A DNA stretch of 41,187 bases from Acidobacteriota bacterium (GCA_020349885.1 CP070701.1:544179-585365); one strand, 5' to 3'; positions 1-8,862 are shown, counted from the stretch's first letter. Numbers and translations are program-made. Notes: a model not told the origin generated them from the letters alone.

Positions 1-43
1 TGAGTCTATCATCAAGACAGCGCCCAACTCGTTACGCCATTCA

Positions 44-123
<80 letters not shown>

Positions 124-135
124 GTTCAGGGCTTC

Positions 136-155
136 TCCCGATGCAAGCATCGGGA
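136..155. repeat. TCCCGAT/ATCGGGA palindrome at the H68-region tip of 23S
   Basis: A 7-bp perfect inverted repeat (TCCCGAT, 6-nt loop, ATCGGGA) replaces the short tip that E. coli has near position 1880. The same stem recurs at 850-869 and 1502-1521 within this rRNA gene. Confidence 0.8.
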
Positions 156-849
156 TAACCCCTCTCCTTAACCTTCCGGCACCGGGCAGGCGTCAGGCCC
201 TATACGTCCGTTTTGACGTTTGCAGAGCCCTGTGTTTTTGGTAAACAGTCGCGGGAGCCCTTTCACTGCGGCCTCCTCGGGCTTCGGGCGCGAGGCCCTA
301 GACCCTACCGAGGCACCCCTTCTTCCGAAGGTACGGGGCTATTTTGCCGAGTTCCTTAGCAAGCTCACACTCACGCGCCTTGGGATTTTCTCCCTGTCTA
401 CCCGTGTCGGTTTACGGTACGGTCACCTGCAGGACTTACGCCGAAGCTTTTCTCGGCAGTGTGGAATCGGTCGGTTGGTTTGTCCGAAGACGCACTTCCC
501 CGCTTCCCTCGGGGTGTTGAGTCTTCCGGGTTTGCCTGGAAGACTCCCCCTACGTTCGCGGCCGGGCACGTCCAGCAGCCCGTGGACCTATCCTACTGCG
601 TCCCTCCGGCGCTCAAACGCACTGCAGGTGGCGGAGGAATGTTGACCCCCTTCCCATCGCCTACGCCTTTCGGCCTTAGCTTAGGGGCCGGCTAACCCTG
701 AGCGGACGAACCTTCCTCAGGAAACCTTAGACTTCCGGCGGGTCGGATTCTCACCGACCTTTTCGCTACTGATGCTGGCAGGGTCACTTCCATCCAATCC
801 ACCCCGCCTCGCGGCGGAACTTCAGCTCGAATGGAACGCTCCTCTACCG

Positions 850-869
850 TCCCGATGTTGCCATCGGGG
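850..869. repeat. TCCCGAT/ATCGGGG palindrome in 23S (E. coli ~1170 region)
   Basis: This is the second copy of the hairpin stem, with a GTTGCC loop on the plus strand. It sits in a helix tip that is variable between bacteria (E. coli about 1165-1185). One terminal base of the stem differs (G for A). Confidence 0.75.
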
Positions 870-952
870 CCCGCGGCTTCGGTAGGACGCTTGAGTCCCG
901 TTAAATTTTCGGCGCAGGGCCGCTCGACCAGTGAGCTGTTACGCTTTCTTTA

Positions 953-987
<35 letters not shown>

Positions 988-1281
988 ATGGGCAACCCCA
1001 CATCCTTTCCCACTAAGCGTCCATTTAGGGACCTTAGCCGGCGATCTGGGTTGTTTCCCTTTTGACCATAGAGCTTATCCCCTACAGACTCACTCCCGGG
1101 GTCAAGATCCGCGGCATTCGGAGTTTGGTTGGATTCGGTATCCTGTCACGGACCCTAGTCCATCCAGTAGCTCTACCACCGCGGTCAAACACCCCGAGGC
1201 TGTCCCTAAAGACATTTCGAGGAGAACGAGCTATCACCGGGTTTGATTAGCCTTTCACCCCTACCCTCAGCTCATCCAAGC

Positions 1282-1312
<31 letters not shown>

Positions 1313-1501
1313 TCCCGTGTTACCGGGACTTCATCCTGGCCAAGGGTAGATCACCCGGCTTCGCGTCTGCTGCACGGAACATCGCCCCGACGAAAGTCGG
1401 AGCACGCCCTGTTCGGACTTGCTTTCGCTCCGGCTCGCTTATCGCTTAGCCAAGCTCCGCACAGCAACTAGCCAGCTCATTATGCAAAAGGCACGCGGTC
1501 A

Positions 1502-1521
1502 TCCCGATATTGCTATCGGGA
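1502..1521. repeat. TCCCGAT/ATCGGGA palindrome in 23S (H25 region)
   Basis: This is the third copy, with an ATTGCT loop on the plus strand. It lies where E. coli has its variable helix-25 tip (about position 540), just downstream (in rRNA sense) of the conserved AAGCAGTGGGA segment. Confidence 0.8.
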
Positions 1522-1572
1522 CTCCCACTGCTTGTAGGCCCACGGTTTCACGTTCTGTTTCACTCCCTTCAA

Positions 1573-1607
<35 letters not shown>

Positions 1608-2286
1608 TCGCTATCGGTCATCGAGGAGTGTTTAGCCTTACCTCGTGGTCGAGGCGGATTCACACAGGATTTCCCGTGTCCCGTGTTACTTGGGAACGAA
1701 GCGCAGGAAGCCGCCGTCCTTTTCGCCTACGGGGCTTTCACCCCCTATGGCCGGCCTTTCCAGGACCGTTCGGCTAAGGAAGCGGTTGGTAACTTCCCGA
1801 GGGCTCTGCAGCACCCTCTCGCTCCGTCCCGCGACACCGCACAAAGAACGCCTGCAGGCTTGGCCTTTGCGCGGTTTAGGCTGTTCCCCGTTCGCTCGCC
1901 GCTACTTGGGGAATCGCGGTTGCTTTCTTTTCCTCCGGGTACTAAGATGGTTCACTTCCCCGGGTTCACTCCCCGCAGCCTATGGATTCAGCCACGGGGC
2001 GATACCGTATGAACGGCGTCGGGTTTCCCCATTCGGACATCCCCGGATCAAAGCGTGTTTGCCGCTCCCCGGGGCTTATCGCAGCTTACAACGTCCTTCA
2101 TCGCCTCTCGATGCCAAGGTATCCACCGTAAGCCCGTTCTAGCTTGACCACAAACTTATTCCACGATTCAAGGATCGCAACGCTTTGCCTTCGGCTTGGC
2201 GCCCACACGACCCCGACCGCCAAACTTGTTTGCGGTGTTTCACCGTTTTTCGTCGCGTGAGCCGGCGAAAAACGCCACCTATGAAA

Positions 2287-2299
2287 TTGTCAAAGAGCA
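2287..2299 (-). promoter_or_regulatory. boxA-like rRNA antitermination element in the 23S leader
   Basis: The minus strand reads TGCTCTTTGACAA, nearly identical to the boxA of E. coli rrn leaders (TGCTCTTTAACAA), the NusB/NusE loading site. It lies about 75 nt downstream of the predicted transcription start and about 140 nt before the 23S 5' end. Just downstream in the leader, 2248-2276 can form a stem (GTTTTTCG with CGAAAAAC) that could act in processing. A boxA in front of a lone 23S gene supports a self-contained, antiterminated transcription unit. Confidence 0.8.
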
Positions 2300-2380
2300 A
2301 TTCTCCAACGCGAACCTCCAGACGGAATACGCCTTCCGAGTTCACGTTTGAGACAGGGACGGGACATTCGTCCCTAGGAC

Positions 2381-2428
2381 ATTATAGCACGCAAGTTCTG
2401 CCTGTCAAGGAAAATTTGGAAAGAATTT
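2381..2428 (-). promoter_or_regulatory. 23S rRNA promoter with UP element
   Basis: On the minus strand, TTGACA (2403-2408) and TATAAT (2381-2386) are both perfect consensus hexamers, 16 bp apart. The -10 is preceded by TGC. A/T tracts at 2409-2428, directly upstream of the -35, look like an rRNA UP element. The start is predicted near 2374, giving a leader of about 225 nt. The transcript would open with a small hairpin (2361-2374). The stretch between this promoter and the divergent barrel promoter (2429-2600) shows nothing else I can name. Confidence 0.9.
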
Positions 2429-2603
2429 GCTCTCCGTCCTACGTCGGCGTGAGGCTGCCCCCATTTCATTATAAAGCGAAACATGACTTGCCGCCGCTGG
2501 CTTGACCTTTCCCTTCAGCCATCCCTGACCGGGCAGCGGACCGCCGGATGGCGTATTCGCGGGTGAAAAACAGGTTGCTTTCCATATGCTTTGACCCGGA
2601 ACC

Positions 2604-2633
2604 TTGACACATGGAGGGGCTGCGTGCTAAGAT
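2604..2633 (+). promoter_or_regulatory. Promoter of the beta-barrel gene
   Basis: TTGACA (2604-2609), 18-bp spacer, TAAGAT (2628-2633) preceded by TGC. Only 9 bases separate the -10 from the ATG at 2643, so the mRNA would be leaderless or have 2-3 leader bases. Confidence 0.65.
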
Positions 2634-2642
2634 GCGCCTCTC

Positions 2643-3962
2643 ATGATAGCATCCAACGCGATCCAATTGCGGCGGCTGGCAGTGGGGGGGGTTCTGTTCG
2701 GAGCCATAGCGATTCCGCTCTGGCCTCAGGTCTCTCATGAACCGGAAGCTCGCATAAGAAAGTTTGCCGTTGGAGCTGATATTTCGCGCACGGAGTATCA
2801 TGACGAGTCCTTTGGCCATGGCGAGTTCGAAGAAATGTTCTTGGGGGGCGACTTTGCCAAAACCTCCATCGAGGGAGAGTTCCAGTTCACCCTGCATGGG
2901 CAGTACCAGTTCACGCGGCGCTTTTCCGCGGGCGTGAGCCTAGGCTACACGGAAACCTCTATGCAGAACCCTCTTGTGTTTTCCTCTCCCGCCCTGTTCA
3001 ACCGCTTTAATCCATTCGCCAGAGCCGTGATCGAATGCACCGAAAAAATCGCGGATCCTCAGGGTATGACGCTGGTCGAGGGTTGCGTTGACATGGATCT
3101 CTCGGACTCCGTCTCTCCCGCGATTAAGCAGGTCGTCGAACTCAACGAGGACAACTTCAAGGGAGTCACCGCCCTCAAAGAGACTAACCTTTCAGGGAAG
3201 CTGGGCGACTTAACACAAATTCCTCTTATGATCACGGCGCGTTACGATTTGATGCTCAAGACGCGCTGGCGTCCCTGGGTGATCTTCGGCATCGGCTACA
3301 CGCGTAATTCCTACACGGACGCCAACTCCACGGCGGCTGTGCTCCAGGAGATTGTCGATGACGTTTATAATACCGACGGAAGGCTGGGGCCCGACGTAAA
3401 GACCGGTACACAATTTTTATGTGACTACTTAAACACGAACTATCTTCTCTGCGATGGGTTTCACCGGTCCGACGGCAACATAGTGCCGGGTCTCATTTAC
3501 GGCGGTGAGGAGGCAGGCTCGGGTCCATTTTTTATTCAAGGTGTGGAGGAAATCACCCAAGTGAACTGGCAGACCGAGGTGGATGACTCTCTTACGTGGG
3601 GTTTTCAGGGCGGATTTGACTGGACGCTTTCGCGGCGGTGGGATTTTGTGGGGAAGGTAGGCTTCACGTGGTACGACAAGCAGGTGCGCTCGACGTTCAA
3701 CGGAAAGACCGGTACCACGTTCCTTGTCTATCCCAAGCTTTGCGAGTTTATAGACGAGGACGATGATGAAACGAATGATTTGCCGTGCACCCCCCCTTCG
3801 CATGGCGGTAACCACATATTTGTGATGGATTCATACAGCGGGCTCAACGTAAACCATGTAAGTCTTAACGACTGGCTTCATTTTATGCGCATCGAGCCTC
3901 CGAAAATCCGATTGGACATCTGGCATTTTGGCGTCGGGGTTCGCTACACCTTCGGGCGTTGA
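2643..3962 (+). CDS. Outer-membrane beta-barrel protein (OmpW-like), function unknown
   Basis: This is a 439-residue exported protein. A basic N-terminus is followed by a hydrophobic stretch (residues 10-29) that looks like a signal peptide. The rest has alternating hydrophobic/aromatic strands typical of a monomeric beta-barrel (for example LHGQYQFTRRFSAGVSLGY, residues 85-103, and a C-terminal FGVGVRYTFGR strand resembling the BAM recognition signal). Long polar segments between strands would be extracellular loops; cysteines in them could pair. It resembles OmpW/porin-like families only loosely, so the ligand is unknown. The start at 2643 has no Shine-Dalgarno and lies just after a good promoter. 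A run of eight G (2684-2691) sits inside the signal-peptide codons, and the stop codon overlaps the -35 box of the 5S gene. Membership of an outer-membrane barrel class is fairly sure; the family is not. Confidence 0.75.
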   Translation: MIASNAIQLRRLAVGGVLFGAIAIPLWPQVSHEPEARIRKFAVGADISRTEYHDESFGHGEFEEMFLGGDFAKTSIEGEFQFTLHGQYQFTRRFSAGVSLGYTETSMQNPLVFSSPALFNRFNPFARAVIECTEKIADPQGMTLVEGCVDMDLSDSVSPAIKQVVELNEDNFKGVTALKETNLSGKLGDLTQIPLMITARYDLMLKTRWRPWVIFGIGYTRNSYTDANSTAAVLQEIVDDVYNTDGRLGPDVKTGTQFLCDYLNTNYLLCDGFHRSDGNIVPGLIYGGEEAGSGPFFIQGVEEITQVNWQTEVDDSLTWGFQGGFDWTLSRRWDFVGKVGFTWYDKQVRSTFNGKTGTTFLVYPKLCEFIDEDDDETNDLPCTPPSHGGNHIFVMDSYSGLNVNHVSLNDWLHFMRIEPPKIRLDIWHFGVGVRYTFGR

Positions 3963-3987
3963 CAGCCCGCCCCTGATCTGGTATACT
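3959..3987 (+). promoter_or_regulatory. Dedicated promoter of the solitary 5S rRNA gene
   Basis: TTGACA (3959-3964), a 17-bp spacer and TATACT (3982-3987) lie directly before the 5S gene. The expected start, 7 nt after the -10, is position 3994, the first base of the mature 5S. The -35 overlaps the TGA stop codon of the barrel gene. Confidence 0.88.
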
Positions 3988-3993
3988 GGGATT

Positions 3994-4110
<117 letters not shown>

Positions 4111-4183
4111 TTTTTTATCACGGGGAGCGTAAAACAGTTCGGCTTCATCGGAATATAGAGAGTGCCGTTCTGCGCTCCGATTA

Positions 4184-4211
4184 AATGCCCCCGAGCGGGG
4201 GCATTTTCTTT
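4184..4211 (+). terminator. Strong intrinsic terminator between 5S and miaA
   Basis: AATGCCCCC, a GAGC loop and GGGGGCATT form a 9-bp stem, followed by TTTTCTTTTT on the plus strand. It would stop read-through from the 5S unit. On the minus strand it begins at the miaA stop codon and can also serve miaA, with a shorter T-run. Confidence 0.85.
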
Positions 4212-5156
4212 TTAAGCTTCGGCAGCTCCGAGGGCCTTCCTGGCATGGGTTTCGATGGCCGCGAGGGCGCCGTCCCGGGAAGCGTCGAACCACGCGGTGT
4301 CCCGCTCGCGGCGAAACCATGTCTCCTGCCGCTTGGCGTAGCGGCGGTGCTTTTTCTTGATGTCGGCGACGACCGCGTGGAGATCGCCGCCTTCGCGCAG
4401 GAGGCGGGAGATTTCCCGGTAGCCGAGCGCCTCGAAGGCCTTGCAGGAAGGGTCGTGCCCGCGCGCAAGAAGCCCCCGCACCTCTTCGAGCCATCCACGG
4501 GCGAACATTTCCTCCACTCGGCGGTCGAGGCGGCGGTAGAGGACGGGACGGGGCATGGTAAGGCCGATTTTCACGCTCGCGTAACGGGCCGCGGGACGGT
4601 GCTCGGCCACGTGGCGCGAGAACGGACGTCCCGTGGCAAAGCAAACCTCGAGGGCGCGCACGGTGCGCTGCGTATCGCGCGGTGAAAGGCTCTCCGCCGT
4701 CGCGGGGTCCACGCGCTCGAGCATCCGGCGAAGATGCGGCCGCCCCTTGCGCTTCAGGAGTTTGCGAAGCCGCTCCTTCACAACGGGGTCGGAACGCCCC
4801 GCCTCGAACAGCCCTTCGAGCAGCGCCCGCACGTAGAGCCCCGTACCTCCCACAATGACGGGCAGGCGGCCGCGCGCGCGGATTTGCCGAATCGCCCGGT
4901 CGGCCCGGCGGAGGAATTCCCCGGCCGAGAACGTCTCGCCGGGCTCGACGATGTCGTAGAGGTGGTGCGGCGCGCGGGAGCGGAGCTTCGATGAAGGCTT
5001 GGCCGTGCCGCGGTCGAGGCCGCGGTAGATCTGGCGCGAATCGCCGTTTACGACCTCCCCCCCGAGCGCCTCGGCGAGATGAACGGCGCTCTCGCTTTTT
5101 CCCGTCCCCGTAGGGCCCAGGAGCACCACCAGGGGGGACGGATCTTTCTGCGGCAT
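4212..5156 (-). CDS. miaA: tRNA dimethylallyltransferase MiaA
   Basis: Transfers a dimethylallyl group to N6 of A37 in tRNAs that read codons starting with U, the first step to ms2i6A. From the ATG at 5156 the protein has 314 residues, typical for the family. It has a P-loop GPTGTGKS near the N-terminus, the substrate motif GDSRQIYRGLDRGTAKP, the conserved IVGGTGLYVRALLEG segment, and the C-terminal region with EALGYREI and RRYAKRQETWFRR. Upstream in-frame codons extend into the preceding gene and lack family similarity, so 5156 is preferred. It lies 26 bases after the small zinc-ribbon gene (5183-5476) and is probably cotranscribed with it from the promoter at 5501-5530. Confidence 0.97.
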   Translation of the reverse strand: MPQKDPSPLVVLLGPTGTGKSESAVHLAEALGGEVVNGDSRQIYRGLDRGTAKPSSKLRSRAPHHLYDIVEPGETFSAGEFLRRADRAIRQIRARGRLPVIVGGTGLYVRALLEGLFEAGRSDPVVKERLRKLLKRKGRPHLRRMLERVDPATAESLSPRDTQRTVRALEVCFATGRPFSRHVAEHRPAARYASVKIGLTMPRPVLYRRLDRRVEEMFARGWLEEVRGLLARGHDPSCKAFEALGYREISRLLREGGDLHAVVADIKKKHRRYAKRQETWFRRERDTAWFDASRDGALAAIETHARKALGAAEA

Positions 5157-5182
5157 TCCGCGATTCTTTGAAAAAAACCCGG

Positions 5183-5476
5183 TCAGGGGGCGCCGCCCTC
5201 GCGCAGCTCCTGCGTATGGCGGTAGCAATAAACCTGGCCGCGGGGGATGGCCGCGCCGCATTTCAGGCAGCGGTTGGCGGCCTGCATGCGGAGTCGATCG
5301 CCGGCGCGCCCGACGATGCGCAATACCACGCCCAGCGCGAGCAAGGCGACCCCCGCCAGGGCGATGCCCTGCACGAGGCGATAGGGCCGCTCGTGCAGGA
5401 CCATCTCGGCGAAGAGAAGCAGAAACGCATCGAGCGCAACGACGGTAATGCCGAATCGAATGAGTGCGTTGGCCAT
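5183..5476 (-). CDS. Small membrane protein with C-terminal zinc ribbon
   Basis: This is a 97-residue protein of unknown function. Residues about 8-25 and 36-55 are hydrophobic and would form two membrane spans. A basic segment follows, then CLKCGAAIPRGQVYCYRH (residues 70-87), a treble-clef or half zinc-ribbon pattern (CxxC then C...H). The start has AGGA five bases upstream, and a TTGACA-type promoter precedes it. It is the first gene of a two-gene unit with miaA. Small proteins of this design recur next to housekeeping genes, but I cannot assign a role. It is real by promoter, ribosome site and domain pattern; the function is open. Confidence 0.7.
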   Translation of the reverse strand: MANALIRFGITVVALDAFLLLFAEMVLHERPYRLVQGIALAGVALLALGVVLRIVGRAGDRLRMQAANRCLKCGAAIPRGQVYCYRHTQELREGGAP

Positions 5477-5500
5477 TTTCCTAATCGCGTCCAGAACTTC

Positions 5501-5530
5501 ATCCTATGCCCGCCTTGCCCGACGTGTCAA
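5501..5530 (-). promoter_or_regulatory. Promoter of the zinc-ribbon/miaA unit
   Basis: On the minus strand: TTGACA (5525-5530), 18-bp spacer, TAGGAT (5501-5506). It lies 24 bases before the start codon at 5476. Confidence 0.7.
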
Positions 5531-5540
5531 GCCCTCGCAG

Positions 5541-5604
5541 CGGATAGCAGATGGCAGATGGCAGTTGGCAGATGGCAGTTGGCAGATGGCGGATAGCAGA
5601 TGGC
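5541..5604. repeat. Imperfect tandem repeat of GCAGATG/GCAGTTG units
   Basis: About eight copies of a 7-bp unit (GCAGATG, GCAGTTG, GCGGATA, GCAGATG variants) run head to tail between the promoter of the miaA unit and the TPR/PBP gene. A second short array of CATAC-type units (about 5617-5642) and a GTAGC/GGCGGAGCGAGGTC-like stretch (about 5656-5695) follow. The 5477-5772 gap is otherwise without a gene. Confidence 0.7.
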
Positions 5605-5772
5605 GGACTTGCTCCATACGCCATACTATATACTCCATACTCCTCTCGCCTTCGCGTAGCCGCTTCGGCGTAGCGAGGTCGGCGGAGCGAGGTCTGCCAC
5701 CCACTACCCCCTCCCTCGAAATCCCCTCCCCGGCGTGGCATAATACCTTTTCCGAGGTTCTAGATACGTCAC

Positions 5773-7500
5773 ATGGGTTTGCTCGATTCGCTTCGAGAGG
5801 AGCATGAACGAAGGGCTCGCCGCGGCTGGGTGCAGCTCGCGGTCTTCGCGGCCATGCTGGCGGCGATCTTCATGCTCTGGATACTCTGGTCTGGAACCTA
5901 CCTGCGCACCGGGCGCGGCCTGGTGATTTCGGAGAATTACGAGGAGGCGAAGCTCCAGTTCCAGTCGGCGCTCCTGCTCCGCCGGCGCGCGGCGGAGTGC
6001 CACGACGGCCTGGGCGTGGCGAGCCTTTTTCAGAGAAGATTCGAGGAGGCGCGCCGCCACTTCGAAGATTCCCTTTCCGGGGGCCCCGGAACGCTGTTCG
6101 AGCCCGGGGACATCTGCCGGCGGCTCATCGCCCGCGGCGACTACACGGCGTGCCGCCTCTACCTCGACTACCTCGAGGAGTGGCAGCCGGAGGACTCCCC
6201 TTACCTCCTCTACTACCGGGCCTATGTGCTCAACGCCGCCGAGGTGTACCTCGAGGCCGAAAAGCGGTTCCTGACGGTGGAGGACGACGCGGAATTCGGG
6301 GAGGCGGCGAAGCGCCACCTGCGCTACATCGCGTTCAAGAAGGCGAAGCGCCTGGCGCCGCGCTACCTCGACCGCCGCGGACGCACCGTGGCGGCGGAGA
6401 ACTTGATTACCTCGCACCCGGTCTCGTCCGCTTTCGAGGTGCTTCCTCTCATCGGAAAACCCGAATGGCCGGGCACCCTGTGGGACGCGCTTCCCTATTT
6501 CGACCGCCGAAACCGCATGCACATGGCGCTCGATCTGGACATCGCCAAGGCCGCAAGCGACGCGATGGGGAAGCGCCGGGGCGCCCTCGTGGCGCTCGAT
6601 CCGCGCACGGGTGCCGTCCTCGCCGCCGTAAGCCATCCCACGAAGTGGAGCACATATCAACCGCCGCTCAAGAACCGGGCCTTTTTCGACTTGCATCCTC
6701 CCGCCTCGACCGCCAAGCCGCTGCTCGTGGCCAAGGCCTTAGCCCTGGGACATCCCGTGGAGGCCCTTTTTCCCTGGACCTGCACGGCGCGCCTGCGGGC
6801 GGAGGGAGGAACCATCATCTGCCTCGTGGCGCACGGGCGGCTCGACACGCTCGACGAGGCGATGGCCGTCTCGTGCAACACCGTCTTTGCGCGCCTCGCG
6901 CTCGATATGGGCGAGCAGGCGCTCCGGGAGATGTGGCGCGAGGCGGGGCTCGGCCCCCGCATTGCGGTCTATCCCCTGCGCGGCGTCCCGACTGGCAAAC
7001 TCGATGCGGAGCCGCTCGGCCCCTACGCGCTCGGGCGCCTCGCGCTGGGGCTCGACGGGGTGCGCACAAGTCCCGTGTATCTCGCGGCGCTCGCCGCGGG
7101 CCTTGCCATGGAAGGCGACGTTCCCGCTCCCTACCTTATACACCATAAGACGAATCTCCTTGACGAGGTCTACGAGCACGCGAAGCCGCAGGTCTGGCGG
7201 ACGTTTCGCCCGAGGCAGGCGGTGCAGCTCGCGCGCGGCTCGATGCGCGCCTCGGTGGAGCACCGGCGCGGCACGGCGCGCGGCGCACGCGTGGAAGGGC
7301 TCGCGTGCGCCATCAAGACCGGAAGCTTCGGAAGTCCCGCTACGGGTAGCGCCTGGACGCTCGGGTGGGCGCCGTACGAGGAGCCGCGCGTCGCGTGGGC
7401 GCTCTTCGTCGAAGGGCAAGGCATTTCCAGCCGCAGCGCAGTGCCCGCGACCAAGACATTCTTGGAGAATCTTACCGCGCTCGGCTTTTTCGCGGATTAA
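5773..7500 (+). CDS. TPR-penicillin-binding protein (transpeptidase) fusion
   Basis: 575 residues. Residues 21-42 form one membrane span, so the rest should face the periplasm. Residues about 50-200 carry degenerate TPR-like helices (NYEEAKLQFQSALLLRRRA, FEEARRHFEDSL). The C-terminal half is a serine transpeptidase domain with all three penicillin-binding motifs: STAK (nucleophile S312, K315), SCN (367-369) and KTG (515-517). There is no glycosyltransferase domain, so it acts, if active, as a monofunctional D,D-transpeptidase or carboxypeptidase. The domain is short and diverged from FtsI and PbpA; no dimerisation domain of the usual class B type precedes it. CATAAT at about 5739 could be a -10. 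The thiolase gene follows after 27 bases. The family is sure; the precise peptidoglycan role is unknown. Confidence 0.85.
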   Translation: MGLLDSLREEHERRARRGWVQLAVFAAMLAAIFMLWILWSGTYLRTGRGLVISENYEEAKLQFQSALLLRRRAAECHDGLGVASLFQRRFEEARRHFEDSLSGGPGTLFEPGDICRRLIARGDYTACRLYLDYLEEWQPEDSPYLLYYRAYVLNAAEVYLEAEKRFLTVEDDAEFGEAAKRHLRYIAFKKAKRLAPRYLDRRGRTVAAENLITSHPVSSAFEVLPLIGKPEWPGTLWDALPYFDRRNRMHMALDLDIAKAASDAMGKRRGALVALDPRTGAVLAAVSHPTKWSTYQPPLKNRAFFDLHPPASTAKPLLVAKALALGHPVEALFPWTCTARLRAEGGTIICLVAHGRLDTLDEAMAVSCNTVFARLALDMGEQALREMWREAGLGPRIAVYPLRGVPTGKLDAEPLGPYALGRLALGLDGVRTSPVYLAALAAGLAMEGDVPAPYLIHHKTNLLDEVYEHAKPQVWRTFRPRQAVQLARGSMRASVEHRRGTARGARVEGLACAIKTGSFGSPATGSAWTLGWAPYEEPRVAWALFVEGQGISSRSAVPATKTFLENLTALGFFAD

Positions 7501-7527
7501 TGAAGAACAGAAAGCCGCTTGCCTGCC

Positions 7528-8682
7528 ATGAATGAAGCCTACATCGTGGACGCCGTCCGCACCCCCATAGGAAAGCTCGGCGGCGCGCTTGCGCCGCTCA
7601 CCGCGGCGGAGCTCGGAGCGCACGTCGTGCGCGCCCTTCTGGGCCGCGCCAAGGTTGCGCCGGAGGACGTGGAAGAAATTTTTCTTGGAACCGCGCGGCA
7701 GGCCGGAGGTGGCTCCGATCCGGCGCGGCAGATTCTTCGCTCCGCGGGAATTCCCAAGGATGCTCCCGCCCATACGGTCAATATGGCCTGCGCCTCGGGG
7801 CTCAAGGCCGTTGCGCTTGCGGCCGCCTCGGTGCGCCGCGGGGAGGCGCGATGCGTCGTGGCGGGCGGAGCGGAAAGCATGTCGAGCGTGCCGCCCGAGC
7901 CGGAGGCGCGCGGGGACCGTCGTCCAGGACGCCAAACACTCCCCGAGGGCTTCAGCTGTCCCATTCCCGATATGGATATGGGCGAGACGGTCGAGGCGAT
8001 TGGAAAATCCCGCGAGGTCTCGCGCGAGGCGTCCGACGCTTACGCCGCCCGAAGCCAGCGGCTCTGCGAAGCGGCCCGCAAGGCGGGGCGCTTTCGGGAT
8101 GAGATCGCCCCGATCGAGGTCGCGGCAAAAACGACGAGGGTCGAAGCCGACGAGTACCCGCGCGACGGCGTGACGCTCGAGTCGCTTCTTAAGCTGAAGC
8201 CCGTCTTCGCCGAAGACGGCCTGATCACGGCGGGGAGCGCCTCGGGGTCCGCCGACGGCGCGGCGGCCGTCCTCGTGGCGGACAAAGCGTTCCTTAAGGA
8301 AAAGGACCTCGAGCCCCTGGCGCGCATCGTGGACTGGACGCAAGTGGACGTACAGCCCGCGATGATCGGAATCGGCCCCGTTCCCGCGACCCGCCTGCTT
8401 CTTGACCAACAGAAGCTCGAACTCGACGACATCGGGCTTATCGAGCTGAACGAGACTTTCGCATGCCATGTACTCACCTGCTTGAGGGAAATCACCATCG
8501 ATCCGGAGCGCCTGAACGTTCTCGGCGGCGGCGTTGCCCTCGGGCATCCCATCGGCGGCGCCGGGGTGCGCATCATGACGACGCTCCTCCATGAAATGAA
8601 GCGCCGCAGGGCGCGGCGCGGCCTCGCCACCCTGTGCGCGAGCGGAGGGCTGGCGATGGCCATGCTCGTGGAGCGGCCGTAG
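7528..8682 (+). CDS. Acetyl-CoA acetyltransferase (thiolase)
   Basis: A 384-residue thiolase that condenses or cleaves acyl-CoA with acetyl-CoA. The opening EAYIVDAVRTPIGKLGGAL is typical. The nucleophilic cysteine lies in NMACASGLKAV (C88). The catalytic histidine is in GGGVALGHPIGGAG, and the second cysteine is in LCASGGLAMAML near the C-terminus. The usual NEAFA block reads NETFACH, and the middle (MGETVEAIGKSREVSREASD) is normal for the family. The start at ATG 7528 is chosen over an in-frame TTG nine bases earlier because homologous proteins begin at this point. It is probably cotranscribed with the TPR/PBP gene, an unexplained partner. Degradative versus biosynthetic type cannot be decided here. 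Confidence 0.93.
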   Translation: MNEAYIVDAVRTPIGKLGGALAPLTAAELGAHVVRALLGRAKVAPEDVEEIFLGTARQAGGGSDPARQILRSAGIPKDAPAHTVNMACASGLKAVALAAASVRRGEARCVVAGGAESMSSVPPEPEARGDRRPGRQTLPEGFSCPIPDMDMGETVEAIGKSREVSREASDAYAARSQRLCEAARKAGRFRDEIAPIEVAAKTTRVEADEYPRDGVTLESLLKLKPVFAEDGLITAGSASGSADGAAAVLVADKAFLKEKDLEPLARIVDWTQVDVQPAMIGIGPVPATRLLLDQQKLELDDIGLIELNETFACHVLTCLREITIDPERLNVLGGGVALGHPIGGAGVRIMTTLLHEMKRRRARRGLATLCASGGLAMAMLVERP

Positions 8683-8840
8683 AAGGGCCGCGCTCAGACC
8701 CGGCAAGAAGAACCGCCGCGCCCGTCCTCTGCAGCCTGCCTGCGCGAAGGCGAGAGCCGAAGGGTAAGGTTTCGTTTTGACGCGGCAATACTTCTTTCGG
8801 AAAATTTTAAACGACGCCCTATGCCTTCTGCCTTCGGGCA

Positions 8841-8849
8841 TGCTATGCT
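8841..8849 (+). promoter_or_regulatory. Extended -10 promoter of dnaX
   Basis: TG-C-TATGCT (8841-8849) lies 13 bases before the dnaX start. No good -35 is seen. The predicted start near 8856 leaves a leader of about 7 nt with no Shine-Dalgarno. Confidence 0.45.
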
Positions 8850-8862
8850 CTTCTGCTGACCC

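Noticed and set aside
5541-5604. CRISPR array
   Set aside because: Units are 7 bp, directly abutting and degenerate, with no spacers; no cas genes are nearby.
6739-8841. 700-codon minus-strand open frame opposite the PBP and thiolase genes
   Set aside because: It is antisense to two genes with complete catalytic motifs; its composition is the usual GC-rich shadow and it shows no domain.
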